Assembly: GCA_020348185.1 (NCBI GenBank)
Contig: CP070743.1
Coordinates: 1,629,959-1,636,487, forward strand
Reading direction: 5' to 3'
From: Nitrospirota bacterium
Lineage (GTDB): Bacteria > Nitrospirota > Nitrospiria > Nitrospirales > UBA8639
DNA: 6,529 bases
Part shown: positions 1-5,159 of the stretch, in pieces
How positions within the stretch are numbered: the stretch's first letter is position 1
How the letters are laid out: each line of letters opens with the position of its first letter
Position numbers and translations under genes: made by a program
The notes under the pieces: model-generated
The model's database searches: none
What the model saw: the letters and a program-made list of their open reading frames with translations, nothing else
What the model was told of the DNA's origin: nothing

Positions 1-670
1 CTTTGGGCAACGGGATGGTCAGGGTCGAGGTCTCAAGGGAAACGTGTGCCCATTTCAGACCAAACTGTTCGCCCCTTCTTAATCCTGTTTCAATGGCAAA
101 CGCTACCACGGCCCAATCTTTGGGTTTCATGACGGCCTGCAAATGCTGCAATTCCTCAGCTGAAAGGTATCGTGTCCTTCTCGCTTCAGGAAAGAACTTG
201 AGTCCGCTCACCGGATTTCGATTGAGCTTTCCGTCCTTCACGGCGACCATCAATACACGCCTGAGAAATGCAAATTTTCGGTTGATGGTGGCCGGCTTTA
301 ACCGTCCCCTCGCTTTTAATTTGGCCTGAATTCGACGGCAATCCTCGGTGGTAATCTGTGTAAGGAGTTTCTTTCCAAGGAGTAATATCCAAAATCTTCC
401 GTAGCGGCGTTCATTACCAATTCCTCGATTGGTCGATCCCTCCAAATAACGGTCAATCCAAACCCGAAGGGTAATGTCCTTAAGTGTTTCAAACTTTTCC
501 GGGAAGTATTTCCCTTCTCGAATTTCAGCCTTGAGCCTTCCATAGAGAGCTCGTGCTTGCGTCTTATTATCGGCCCGATGCCATTTCTCCCGCCCGTTTA
601 CATAGACACGGCACCACCACTTGCCCCCTTTAAAGACAATCCCACGATCTTTGCCATGTTTCCGTGCCAT
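1..670 (-). CDS. Tyrosine recombinase / phage-type integrase, C-terminus beyond window
   Basis: This gene reads leftwards and is open to the window edge, giving 223 residues. It should catalyse integration and excision of the element by site-specific recombination. Residues 9-45 carry a G-I-V-F-K-G-G-K-W-W pattern typical of AP2-like arm-binding integrase N-termini. Residues about 65-158 look like the helical core-binding (SAM-like) domain, including ATINRKFAFLRRVL. Residues 168-210 begin the catalytic domain, with the catalytic Arg box ETGLRRGEQFGLKW (R198 probably Arg I). The second Arg box and the catalytic Tyr lie outside the window. The start is well supported: AAGGAGG (680-686, minus strand) lies 9 nt upstream of the ATG. 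The TAA stop of the upstream gene abuts the ATG, so translation is probably coupled. The family call is firm; the exact subgroup and target site are not visible. Confidence 0.92.
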   Translation of the reverse strand, partial: MARKHGKDRGIVFKGGKWWCRVYVNGREKWHRADNKTQARALYGRLKAEIREGKYFPEKFETLKDITLRVWIDRYLEGSTNRGIGNERRYGRFWILLLGKKLLTQITTEDCRRIQAKLKARGRLKPATINRKFAFLRRVLMVAVKDGKLNRNPVSGLKFFPEARRTRYLSAEELQHLQAVMKPKDWAVVAFAIETGLRRGEQFGLKWAHVSLETSTLTIPLPK

Positions 671-1405
671 TTAGGAATGCCTCCTTTGAGTCCTTGTTAC
701 TTTCCTGGAAACCGGTTTCCGGGATACACCCTTGGGAGGCCGTCCCTGCTTCCCCTTTCTATGTTCCGGCGTGGCCAGATAATTTCTGGAAGCCACCCGG
801 GTTTGACATCGCTTCGAACAATAATTTTGATTCTTCCTTACCGCCAAAAAAACAAGCTGGCATTCCGGACAGCGGCGAAGTAGGTGCCCGAACTCTTTTA
901 ACCCTCCTAACAGCGCCAGGCACATCGGTGCCTCGGGATCATGAGCTTGATACTGTAGATGCCAGGAGGTATCTCCTGTTGCCTCTGGAGGGTAAAGGTG
1001 CACAGATAGGGCGGGAGTATAAATCAATATAGGTTCCCCATTTAAGACTTTTCGGAAAATCCCTTTAACCGACTCAATAAGAGAACGAATAACATCTTTA
1101 TTTAAGTGCGCTTTTATTGCTTGAAGGGGGTCGCCCCTTTCCGAAAGGAGTTCCTCATATCTAAAAGGATCATACTTGGAAAAAAGTCCTGGTCTTGAAA
1201 AAACCACACACGCAGCTTCATATTGAAGATTCAACCAATCACCCTCGGAAATCCTATCAACATCTGTCTCTGAGAATTTAAGAAACCATTTCAGAATATC
1301 TTCAGGAGACTCTCCAATCCTTTCCTCTGCCTTGGCGAATTCCTCCACGGCAGTCATCCAGGAGTGTGCAACGGATTTAGGTTTTTTTGATTGGGTAGGC
1401 GGCAT
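671..1405 (-). CDS. CGNR-like zinc-finger DNA-binding protein of the mobile element
   Basis: This 244-residue protein sits immediately upstream of the integrase in the same operon and frame. Its first 150 residues are mostly helical and unrecognised. Residues 178-209 form a likely zinc site, with C179 and C182 (CPEC) and C196 and C200 (CSKRC), followed by QTRVASRNY. This resembles the CGNR zinc finger, whose usual C-G-N-R is C-Q-T-R here. The tail (210-244) is strongly basic and contains KGKQGRPPKG, similar to an AT-hook. I infer a DNA-binding role, perhaps as regulator or recombination accessory factor acting with the integrase. No good ribosome site precedes the ATG at 1405, but an in-frame TAA lies two codons upstream and no better start is visible, so translation may begin from a short or absent leader. 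The gene is AT-richer than the right half of the window. Confidence 0.75.
   Translation of the reverse strand: MPPTQSKKPKSVAHSWMTAVEEFAKAEERIGESPEDILKWFLKFSETDVDRISEGDWLNLQYEAACVVFSRPGLFSKYDPFRYEELLSERGDPLQAIKAHLNKDVIRSLIESVKGIFRKVLNGEPILIYTPALSVHLYPPEATGDTSWHLQYQAHDPEAPMCLALLGGLKEFGHLLRRCPECQLVFLAVRKNQNYCSKRCQTRVASRNYLATPEHRKGKQGRPPKGVSRKPVSRKVTRTQRRHS
680..686 (-). promoter_or_regulatory. Ribosome binding site of the integrase, inside the upstream gene
   Basis: AAGGAGG on the minus strand lies 9 nt before the integrase ATG and within the last codons of the zinc-finger gene. It fixes the integrase start at 670 and makes translation of a separate integrase more likely than a read-through fusion. 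Confidence 0.8.
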
Positions 1406-1432
1406 AGGTTAGTGCTAGAGGGAGAAAAAATA

Positions 1433-1468
1433 ATTATTTATTGCAATTGACAATTCACAATAAATAAT
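1433..1468. repeat. 11-bp perfect inverted repeat in the divergent promoter region
   Basis: Bases 1433-1443 pair perfectly with 1458-1468 around a 14-nt spacer, and pairing continues imperfectly outwards for several bases. The repeat is AT-rich and sits midway between the divergent zinc-finger/integrase and xis-type genes. It could be an operator for one of the element's DNA-binding proteins or an easily melted site. A -35-like TTGACA lies inside the spacer, so a bound protein would block plus-strand initiation. Confidence 0.65.
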
Positions 1469-1476
1469 AATATTAA
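1447..1476 (+). promoter_or_regulatory. Candidate promoter for the xis-type operon
   Basis: A perfect TTGACA at 1447-1452 is followed after 18 bp by TATTAA (1471-1476, four of six matches); TAATAT at 15 bp is an alternative. Transcription would then begin near 1483, which argues against the ATG at 1479 and for the downstream start at 1533. Confidence 0.4.
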
Positions 1477-1513
1477 TAATGAACCATATAGATGCTTATT
1501 GTCAAACATTTTT

Positions 1514-1523
1514 AAGGAAGGAG
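1514..1523 (+). promoter_or_regulatory. Ribosome binding site deciding the xis-type start
   Basis: The purine-rich AAGGAAGGAG ends 9 nt before the ATG at 1533. No comparable site precedes the in-frame ATG at 1479. Confidence 0.7.
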
Positions 1524-1532
1524 ACGGAACCA

Positions 1533-1742
1533 ATGCGATTCGAACGTAGGCTTCGAGTTCCAGAGTTTGCCAAATTAGTGGGATACAAGCCCTCTACCAT
1601 TCGAAAAAAGATTCTTCGCCGGGAAATTGCCTATCACAAAATTGGGCGAATCATCGCGATCCCCGAAAGTGAGGCGGAGAAACTTCTGAGAGATTTTCGT
1701 CCCTCCATTCAAAGTTGCCAGGCAAAAGAAGAAGCTGAATGA
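1533..1742 (+). CDS. Excisionase-type (MerR/AlpA-like) helix-turn-helix protein
   Basis: This 69-residue protein starts MRFERRLRVPEF. The segment RVPEFAKLVGYKPSTIRKKI is a typical MerR-like excisionase helix-turn-helix, and HKIGRIIAIPESEAEKLL matches the wing and following helix of such proteins. Small proteins of this type act as recombination directionality factors or as transcription activators of integrase genes. I chose the ATG at 1533 because AAGGAAGGAG (1514-1523) lies 9 nt upstream. An in-frame ATG at 1479 would add 18 residues, but it lies in the promoter region and lacks a ribosome site. It is transcribed divergently from the integrase operon and lies upstream of the Rep-like gene. 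I infer excisionase or regulator; the two cannot be told apart from sequence. Confidence 0.8.
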   Translation: MRFERRLRVPEFAKLVGYKPSTIRKKILRREIAYHKIGRIIAIPESEAEKLLRDFRPSIQSCQAKEEAE

Positions 1743-1760
1743 CTCCATGCTGAAATTGAT

Positions 1761-1798
1761 AAGGAGGCAACATGCCTGGAAATGCGAGTGACCTTTAA
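1761..1798 (+). other. Mini-ORF with strong ribosome site upstream of the Rep-like gene (possible leader peptide)
   Basis: AAGGAGG at 1761-1767 lies 4 nt before an ATG at 1772, which encodes only MPGNASDL before TAA (1796-1798). In the same frame follow ATG at 1802 (MNQF, stop at 1811-1813) and then the 1832 ATG of the large gene, which has no ribosome site of its own. The layout suggests a leader peptide with reinitiation at the downstream gene, or an ancestral start cut off by stop codons. The spacing to the ATG is somewhat short. Confidence 0.4.
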
Positions 1799-1831
1799 CG
1801 CATGAATCAATTCTAAGTCATTAGTCCACGT

Positions 1832-2974
1832 ATGAGAGGCAAATTCTTTCCCGTCGATTCAACGATTCTCTCGCTATTGCTTGACCGATATAGGGCGGAA
1901 GCATGGGGGGAGCTTATTTTGGCCTATTTGGTATTAGCCAAGCATCAACAACGCGGTCAACCCTATACCACAGCCGGGGCTCCAGCAATCGCAAAGGCGT
2001 TGGGATTGAGTAGGTACCGAGCTGAACGTATTTTAGACGAATTGACCCAAGTCAATTGGGGACGAGATCCTGATCAACAATTGTTAGGTGAGCCAATTGC
2101 GGTAAGGAAAGCCCTTGGATTAAGGATCCCCCCCATGGTCGGGAACTATCGTGTAAAGGTTCTTCCACGAATGGGGGAAAAAATATTATACCTGCCAAAT
2201 CGGCTGGTAGAAGAAAATAATGCGCGTGAATCTCCATTGCAGCGATTGAACAGTCTCCAGCCTCGGTCCCTCCGATATGATGCTCTTAGCATCCTGTTGA
2301 AATGTTATGAATATTATGACCTTCAAGGAAAAGGCGGAATGGACCCAAGAGAGAGTGTTTTCGCTCCCTGGGTAAATAGTGGGGAGGTGTTAGAAGGATA
2401 TTTGAAACTTGGATTTCAGGGATCTCGCAAAGAAATTCGAAGAGATTGGTTTTTTTGGTTGGTTTCCAAACCCGACAATATTTGTGCTCACAATTCCTTT
2501 ATCGACCTAACTGTCAAGGGAGATTTAGATCGATTTCGGTCGGCCTTCCATTCTCTCACAGAAAACGGCTTTCTGTACGAAGTCGCCGTGGTTTTTGATG
2601 GAAACCCAATAACCACTCCGTCAGCGGAACCGCTGTACCCTCTCCGCGTTTTTGATCAACGATATCGGGACTTATCCTACGAAAAGGGAACTGGTGTCGG
2701 AGGACTCTACGCAGAAGCCTATAATTGCTTGGACCGATCTGGACTAATGGATGAGAACTGTGGTGACTTCCGGTATCAAACATTTGCCAATTATTCACAA
2801 GGGGGGGAAGGGACTGGATTTTATGCGATCGCGGCTGATGTCAAAACCGCGCTGGTGATGAGCGTGTTTCGTCTCCGGTTTTTAGCCATGGAACACGATG
2901 CTGGACTTGGCTTTAAAGCTGAAGAGGTTCGTGCCTCTTATTGGAAGGAACTTTTGGAAGCATCATTTCGGTAA
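1832..2974 (+). CDS. Helix-turn-helix protein of the mobile element, possible replication initiator
   Basis: This is a 380-residue soluble protein that I do not recognise as a named family. Residues 49-73 (GAPAIAKALGLSRYRAERILDELTQ) form a clear helix-turn-helix of the winged type. A second winged-helix-like pattern may occupy about 232-257 (LDRFRSAFHSLTENGFLYEV). The rest is mixed helix and strand without a visible catalytic motif: no HUH, primase or helicase signature was found. There is no signal peptide or membrane segment. Two possible winged helices, a place after an excisionase-type gene and TTCAAG repeats just downstream would suit a plasmid-type Rep protein or a master regulator; this is inference. 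No ribosome site precedes the ATG, and an in-frame TAA at 1811-1813 excludes an upstream start. Translation may depend on the mini-ORF before it. Confidence 0.75.
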   Translation: MRGKFFPVDSTILSLLLDRYRAEAWGELILAYLVLAKHQQRGQPYTTAGAPAIAKALGLSRYRAERILDELTQVNWGRDPDQQLLGEPIAVRKALGLRIPPMVGNYRVKVLPRMGEKILYLPNRLVEENNARESPLQRLNSLQPRSLRYDALSILLKCYEYYDLQGKGGMDPRESVFAPWVNSGEVLEGYLKLGFQGSRKEIRRDWFFWLVSKPDNICAHNSFIDLTVKGDLDRFRSAFHSLTENGFLYEVAVVFDGNPITTPSAEPLYPLRVFDQRYRDLSYEKGTGVGGLYAEAYNCLDRSGLMDENCGDFRYQTFANYSQGGEGTGFYAIAADVKTALVMSVFRLRFLAMEHDAGLGFKAEEVRASYWKELLEASFR

Positions 2975-3026
2975 ATGGTTCCCCAGTTAGATAAAAAACC
3001 CTAGAACTAAAATCAACTAACAGCAC

Positions 3027-3065
3027 TTCAAGTATTCAAGGGTTCAAGTTGTTCAAGCATTTCAA
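3027..3065 (+). repeat. TTCAAG direct repeats with 8-9 bp period (iteron-like)
   Basis: TTCAAG begins at 3027, 3035, 3043 and 3052, with a fifth, shortened TTCAA at 3061. The steps are 8, 8, 9 and 9 bp, close to one helical turn. The array begins 53 bp after the stop of the Rep-like gene. Such arrays serve as Rep-binding iterons or as integrase/excisionase arm sites. The unit is short and AT-rich, so some chance contribution is possible. Confidence 0.55.
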
Positions 3066-3183
3066 AAACGGCATGAAGCATTTAGTAATACTTTCACGGC
3101 CGACAAAAAAAGGATAGAGGGAATCATAACAACTCAAATGGCCCCCTTTCCCCTCGTGCCTGCCCTGCGTTCAATTCACCCCA

Positions 3184-3205
3184 TGAAGGAGGCATAGCCC
3201 CTTCA
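3184..3205. repeat. Hairpin (9-bp stem, one bulged A, 3-nt loop)
   Basis: TGAAGG (3184-3189) pairs with CCTTCA (3200-3205), and inside it GGC (3191-3193) pairs with GCC (3197-3199) around the loop ATA. Only A3190 is unpaired. It is the first of several consecutive hairpins and lies where the T arm would be expected in the minus-strand tRNA-like sequence, but it does not form a normal T arm. Confidence 0.6.
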
Positions 3206-3207
3206 AT

Positions 3208-3263
3208 ACCCTCGGTAGGTGTGACCCTACGGCGGTTTAGCAAACCGGGTTGTGCCTCTAGGC
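3208..3263 (-). pseudogene. tRNA-Ser(GCT)-like remnant, possible attachment site
   Basis: On the minus strand, CGGTTTGCTAAACCG (3247 to 3233) is a canonical anticodon arm with loop TTGCTAA: T33, anticodon GCT, purines after it. Next comes a long variable arm, GTAGG-GTCACA-CCTAC (3230 to 3215), the hallmark of a class II tRNA such as serine. Then GAGGGT resembles the 5' side of a T stem. The sequence fails as a functional tRNA: the 3' T-stem half is GGGGC instead of the complement, the D-arm region (near 3248-3263) is only vaguely D-like, and no matching acceptor stem is visible. It may be a decayed tRNA gene or the tRNA-derived core of an att site. Tyrosine recombinases often use tRNA anticodon arms as crossover sites. 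Coordinates of the remnant's ends are approximate. Confidence 0.45.
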
Positions 3264-3280
3264 CCACTACGTGAGCAACC
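3248..3280. repeat. Branched inverted repeat next to the tRNA-like core
   Basis: GGTTG (3248-3252) pairs with CAACC (3276-3280). Between them are two smaller hairpins: GCCT-CT-AGGC (3254-3263) and CAC-TAC-GTG (3265-3273). Together with the hairpins at 3184-3205, 3215-3230 and 3233-3247, almost every base of 3184-3280 can be paired. Confidence 0.45.
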
Positions 3281-3349
3281 ACAAGCCCACAAAAATCACG
3301 CACTTAAAAAGAGAGCATAGGCATGTGTATGGATGTGTTTGATTCTCCG

Positions 3350-3371
3350 TGCCCCCATTATGCCCCCAAGG
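3350..3371. repeat. Tandem TGCCCCCA pair, candidate integrase-binding or boundary site
   Basis: TGCCCCCATTA (3350-3360) is followed directly by TGCCCCCAAGG (3361-3371), an 11-bp tandem repeat with identical first eight bases. It lies on the opposite side of the element genes from the integrase and just before sequence that looks chromosomal. Tandem short G/C-rich repeats of this sort are seen near ends of integrase-borne islands; I infer, without proof, that it marks or lies near the element end. Confidence 0.4.
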
Positions 3372-3381
3372 TTAGGTCTTA

Positions 3382-3392
3382 TACTGACAGTA
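3382..3392. repeat. Short perfect palindrome TACTGACAGTA
   Basis: Five-base arms flank a single A, 10 bp beyond the TGCCCCCA pair. It is operator-like or recombinase-site-like in form but too short to assign. Confidence 0.3.
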
Positions 3393-3446
3393 CAAATATG
3401 TAGATTAGAGGTTTGTAACGGTGGATATTGCTGGATTCCTTCACCG

Positions 3447-3461
3447 GCGGCCGTGGGCCGC
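3447..3461. repeat. GC-rich hairpin GCGGCC-GTG-GGCCGC
   Basis: A perfect 6-bp inverted repeat with a 3-nt loop stands out in an AT-leaning stretch. No T-run follows on either strand, so it is not an intrinsic terminator. Its role is unknown. Confidence 0.5.
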
Positions 3462-3476
3462 GAGTATCGAAAAAGT

Positions 3477-3543
3477 TTGACATTCGTGGCAAATAGATTC
3501 AGACTGTAACCCTAACCACTCGACTCGTCCTGTACGACATAAG
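3477..3543 (+). ncRNA. Candidate short transcript between TTGACA and the terminator
   Basis: A perfect -35 box TTGACA occurs at 3477-3482, but the -10 at 17 bp (CAGACT) is poor. A transcript starting near 3511 would run about 70 nt into the strong terminator at 3544-3580. It would carry one small hairpin before it (TCGT-CCTGT-ACGA, within 3525-3540). No protein gene explains the terminator, so a small RNA, a leader with attenuation, or the 3' flank of a lost RNA gene are all possible. This is weak inference. Confidence 0.25.
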
Positions 3544-3580
3544 AGATGCTTTCTTGTGCTCCAAGAAGGCATCTTTTTTT
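3544..3580 (+). terminator. Strong intrinsic (rho-independent) terminator
   Basis: Bases 3544-3556 pair with 3562-3574 in a 13-bp stem with one G-U pair, a 5-nt loop TGCTC and a T-run through 3580. It works only in the plus direction. The nearest plus-strand gene ends 570 bp upstream, so the transcript it ends is not obvious. The secreted-protein gene begins 133 bp downstream. Confidence 0.88.
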
Positions 3581-3609
3581 GTATGCGCGCCAGGTGGTCG
3601 AGCTACCTT

Positions 3610-3637
3610 CTTACATGCTGGGCGTGTCATGTATTAT
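3610..3637 (+). promoter_or_regulatory. Candidate promoter of the secreted-protein gene
   Basis: CTTACA (3610-3615) and TATTAT (3632-3637) are separated by 16 bp and match the housekeeping consensus at four and five positions. The site lies after the terminator and about 75 bp before the chosen start codon. Confidence 0.45.
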
Positions 3638-3668
3638 AAACTCAATTATTTTGTTCATCAGGAGGGTC

Positions 3669-3684
3669 TTAGGCGTACACCTAA
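3669..3684. promoter_or_regulatory. Operator-like palindrome in the 5' leader
   Basis: TTAGGCGTACACCTAA is symmetrical at 14 of 16 positions around GTAC. It falls about 30 bp after the candidate -10 and 28 bp before the start codon, where a repressor or an RNA hairpin could act. The binding protein is unknown. Confidence 0.4.
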
Positions 3685-3712
3685 ACCGATTCTTTCTAGT
3701 AGAGGAGATCCA

Positions 3713-4099
3713 ATGCGTATTCTAAGCATTTGCCTCTTGGTGCTCGGTGTGGCTGTGCTTACCGTGGGTCTGTGCCCTACCAACCTATATGCGACCGGAG
3801 CGGGCAACCGGGTCACCAACAGTCCGGCTGATTACCAAAATTTCAACAGTGCTGGGGCTAGGCGACAAGCCTCTTTGGAGCGATTTCGCCACAATTTCTG
3901 CATCACAGCCGCGCACCGTCTCGAGACCATGCTCGAGGGGCTGCAGCCGAACCTGGCGGATTCATCGATGGTTGGGCTCACCCCCTTGGACAATCCCTAC
4001 CTCAAAGCACCGACCTTTCAAAAAAGTTACGACCGCTTCATCGTTTCTGGGAATTACACTCCAGGGAAATTTGGTCCCGCTTTTCTGCTAACACCGTGA
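3713..4099 (+). pseudogene. Secreted protein, N-terminal part ended by an in-frame TGA
   Basis: This 128-residue product starts MRILSICLLV. The start is chosen because AGAGGAG (3701-3707) precedes it; an in-frame ATG at 3554 lies inside the terminator hairpin. Residues 1-27 form a classical signal peptide with a hydrophobic run at 4-20 and probable cleavage after A27. C21 is preceded by L, which does not suit a lipobox. The mature part (TGAGNRVTNSPADYQNF...) has no recognised domain. It ends at TGA 4097-4099; four sense codons later the same frame continues as a long ORF from 4112 to 5155. I infer that both are pieces of one gene of about 480 codons broken by a single nonsense change. The function is unknown. 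Confidence 0.65.
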
Positions 4100-4111
4100 G
4101 CCGATTTCAGT

Positions 4112-5155
4112 GTGAAGCTGGTTGCAAACCAACAGAGCCTGGCTGAGGGCTTGGACCTGCCTGAGGACCTGACCCTGCCTGAGGGCCTGGAGGAACTGGG
4201 GGAAGTGTTGAATCTCCTCTGCCTTCCTGAATTACCCCCCTGGGTACCCGTCGTGGTCAACAAGCAACAATACGCCGAGTGGCTCAGGAAGCCCACAGTC
4301 AGGAGAATGCTCCGGGAGGAGCCCGAGCAGTTCCCCCTCTTTGCTCTCACAGAAGCCCCCTCCAAGGTTCCCTTCCAGGGCGTCTGCGACGCGGCCTGCG
4401 CCCAAACGAGGCAGGGGCAGAACGACCAAGACCTCCGCTCCATCAGAGGGGCGTGCCGGACGTTTTACAAACGTGAGTACTGCTTCAAGTGGGCCATCCC
4501 GAAGCGAGAATTTGAGTGGACCGGCCGGTTCGTAGTCAAGTCGCTGGGGCTGGAAACCAAACTCACCATTCGGGGGAAGAAACAGAATGGGAGTTTCGAC
4601 ATTCTCATGGAGCAAGGGTGTGTGACAGATGAGGATCCGATTTGTGTGCAGAACCTCGTGTACGGAAACGTATTTTACACTATCACGCACAGGTGGCCAG
4701 ACATCGAAGGAATTAGTACCGCTATTAATGGTAAGTGCATTTATAGCACGAATCCTGTCTCAGTGGATGATCTGAACTTTCTCCTGAGGAGCGCCCGGTT
4801 CGTGGGCACTGAAAAAGTAGATCAGGAGAAAATGGATCACTTCCGTGTCACCTGCCTCGGCCGGACTGTGGTCCCTCTTCTTGGTAGAACCGTCGGCTTA
4901 TGTCAGGGACTGAGCGTGTTTTCTGACTTATACGTCCCCCGAGGCCGAGGCAAACCGTTTTACCGGTGGCTGCAATATGGCGACGGCGTGGGCTTGGACC
5001 CGCAACAGGACGAGTGGTTCTTTATCGATCGCAAACGCCATCGGGCGGGCCCGATCCGCCCGCCTAAGCAATGTCTTACAGAGGACGACAATCCAGCACC
5101 CGACGCCATTCCAGTTCTTCAGCAACCATGCAAGAACCTTGTTTTTTTGCAGTGA
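4112..5155 (+). pseudogene. Cys-rich C-terminal part of the interrupted secreted protein
   Basis: This is a 347-codon frame that can begin at GTG 4112 but has no ribosome site and no signal peptide. It carries twelve cysteines spread over its length (for example GVCDAAC, GCVTDEDPIC, VTCLGRT, KQCLTED), as expected for a protein folded with disulfides outside the cytoplasm. That fits the signal peptide in the same frame upstream. Near the start is a Leu/Pro/Glu repeat (LDLPED-LTLPEG). No catalytic motif or known family is recognised. If it is a separate gene it would use a GTG start without a ribosome site, which I consider less likely than a nonsense mutation, a sequencing error or read-through. 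The region is GC-richer than the element genes on the left. Confidence 0.65.
4156..4190 (+). repeat. 18-bp repeat coding for L-x-L-P-E-x
   Basis: CCTGCCTGAGG occurs at 4156-4166 and again 18 bp later at 4174-4184, with the flanking bases also similar. It encodes the hexapeptides LDLPED and LTLPEG. It looks like a small in-frame tandem duplication just after the interrupting TGA. Confidence 0.6.
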
Positions 5156-5159
5156 GATA

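Noticed and set aside
3..543. Open frames on the plus strand (3-329) and two minus-strand frames (186-392, 316-543)
   Set aside because: They lie inside the integrase reading frame, which has clear recombinase motifs; these frames do not.
557..1032. Two plus-strand open frames opposite the zinc-finger and integrase genes
   Set aside because: No ribosome sites and no protein-like features; they are antisense to well-supported genes.
1479..1532. Upstream ATG extending the excisionase-type protein by 18 residues
   Set aside because: It lies in the promoter region without a ribosome site, while the ATG at 1533 has a good one.
3447..3461. GC hairpin as an intrinsic terminator
   Set aside because: No T-run follows on either strand.
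3554..3712. Longer start for the secreted protein
   Set aside because: The ATG at 3554 lies within the terminator hairpin and would bury the signal peptide 53 residues inside the protein.
4097..4135. Selenocysteine insertion at the in-frame TGA
   Set aside because: Residues around it are not a redox motif and the nearby hairpin lacks a convincing bacterial SECIS loop.
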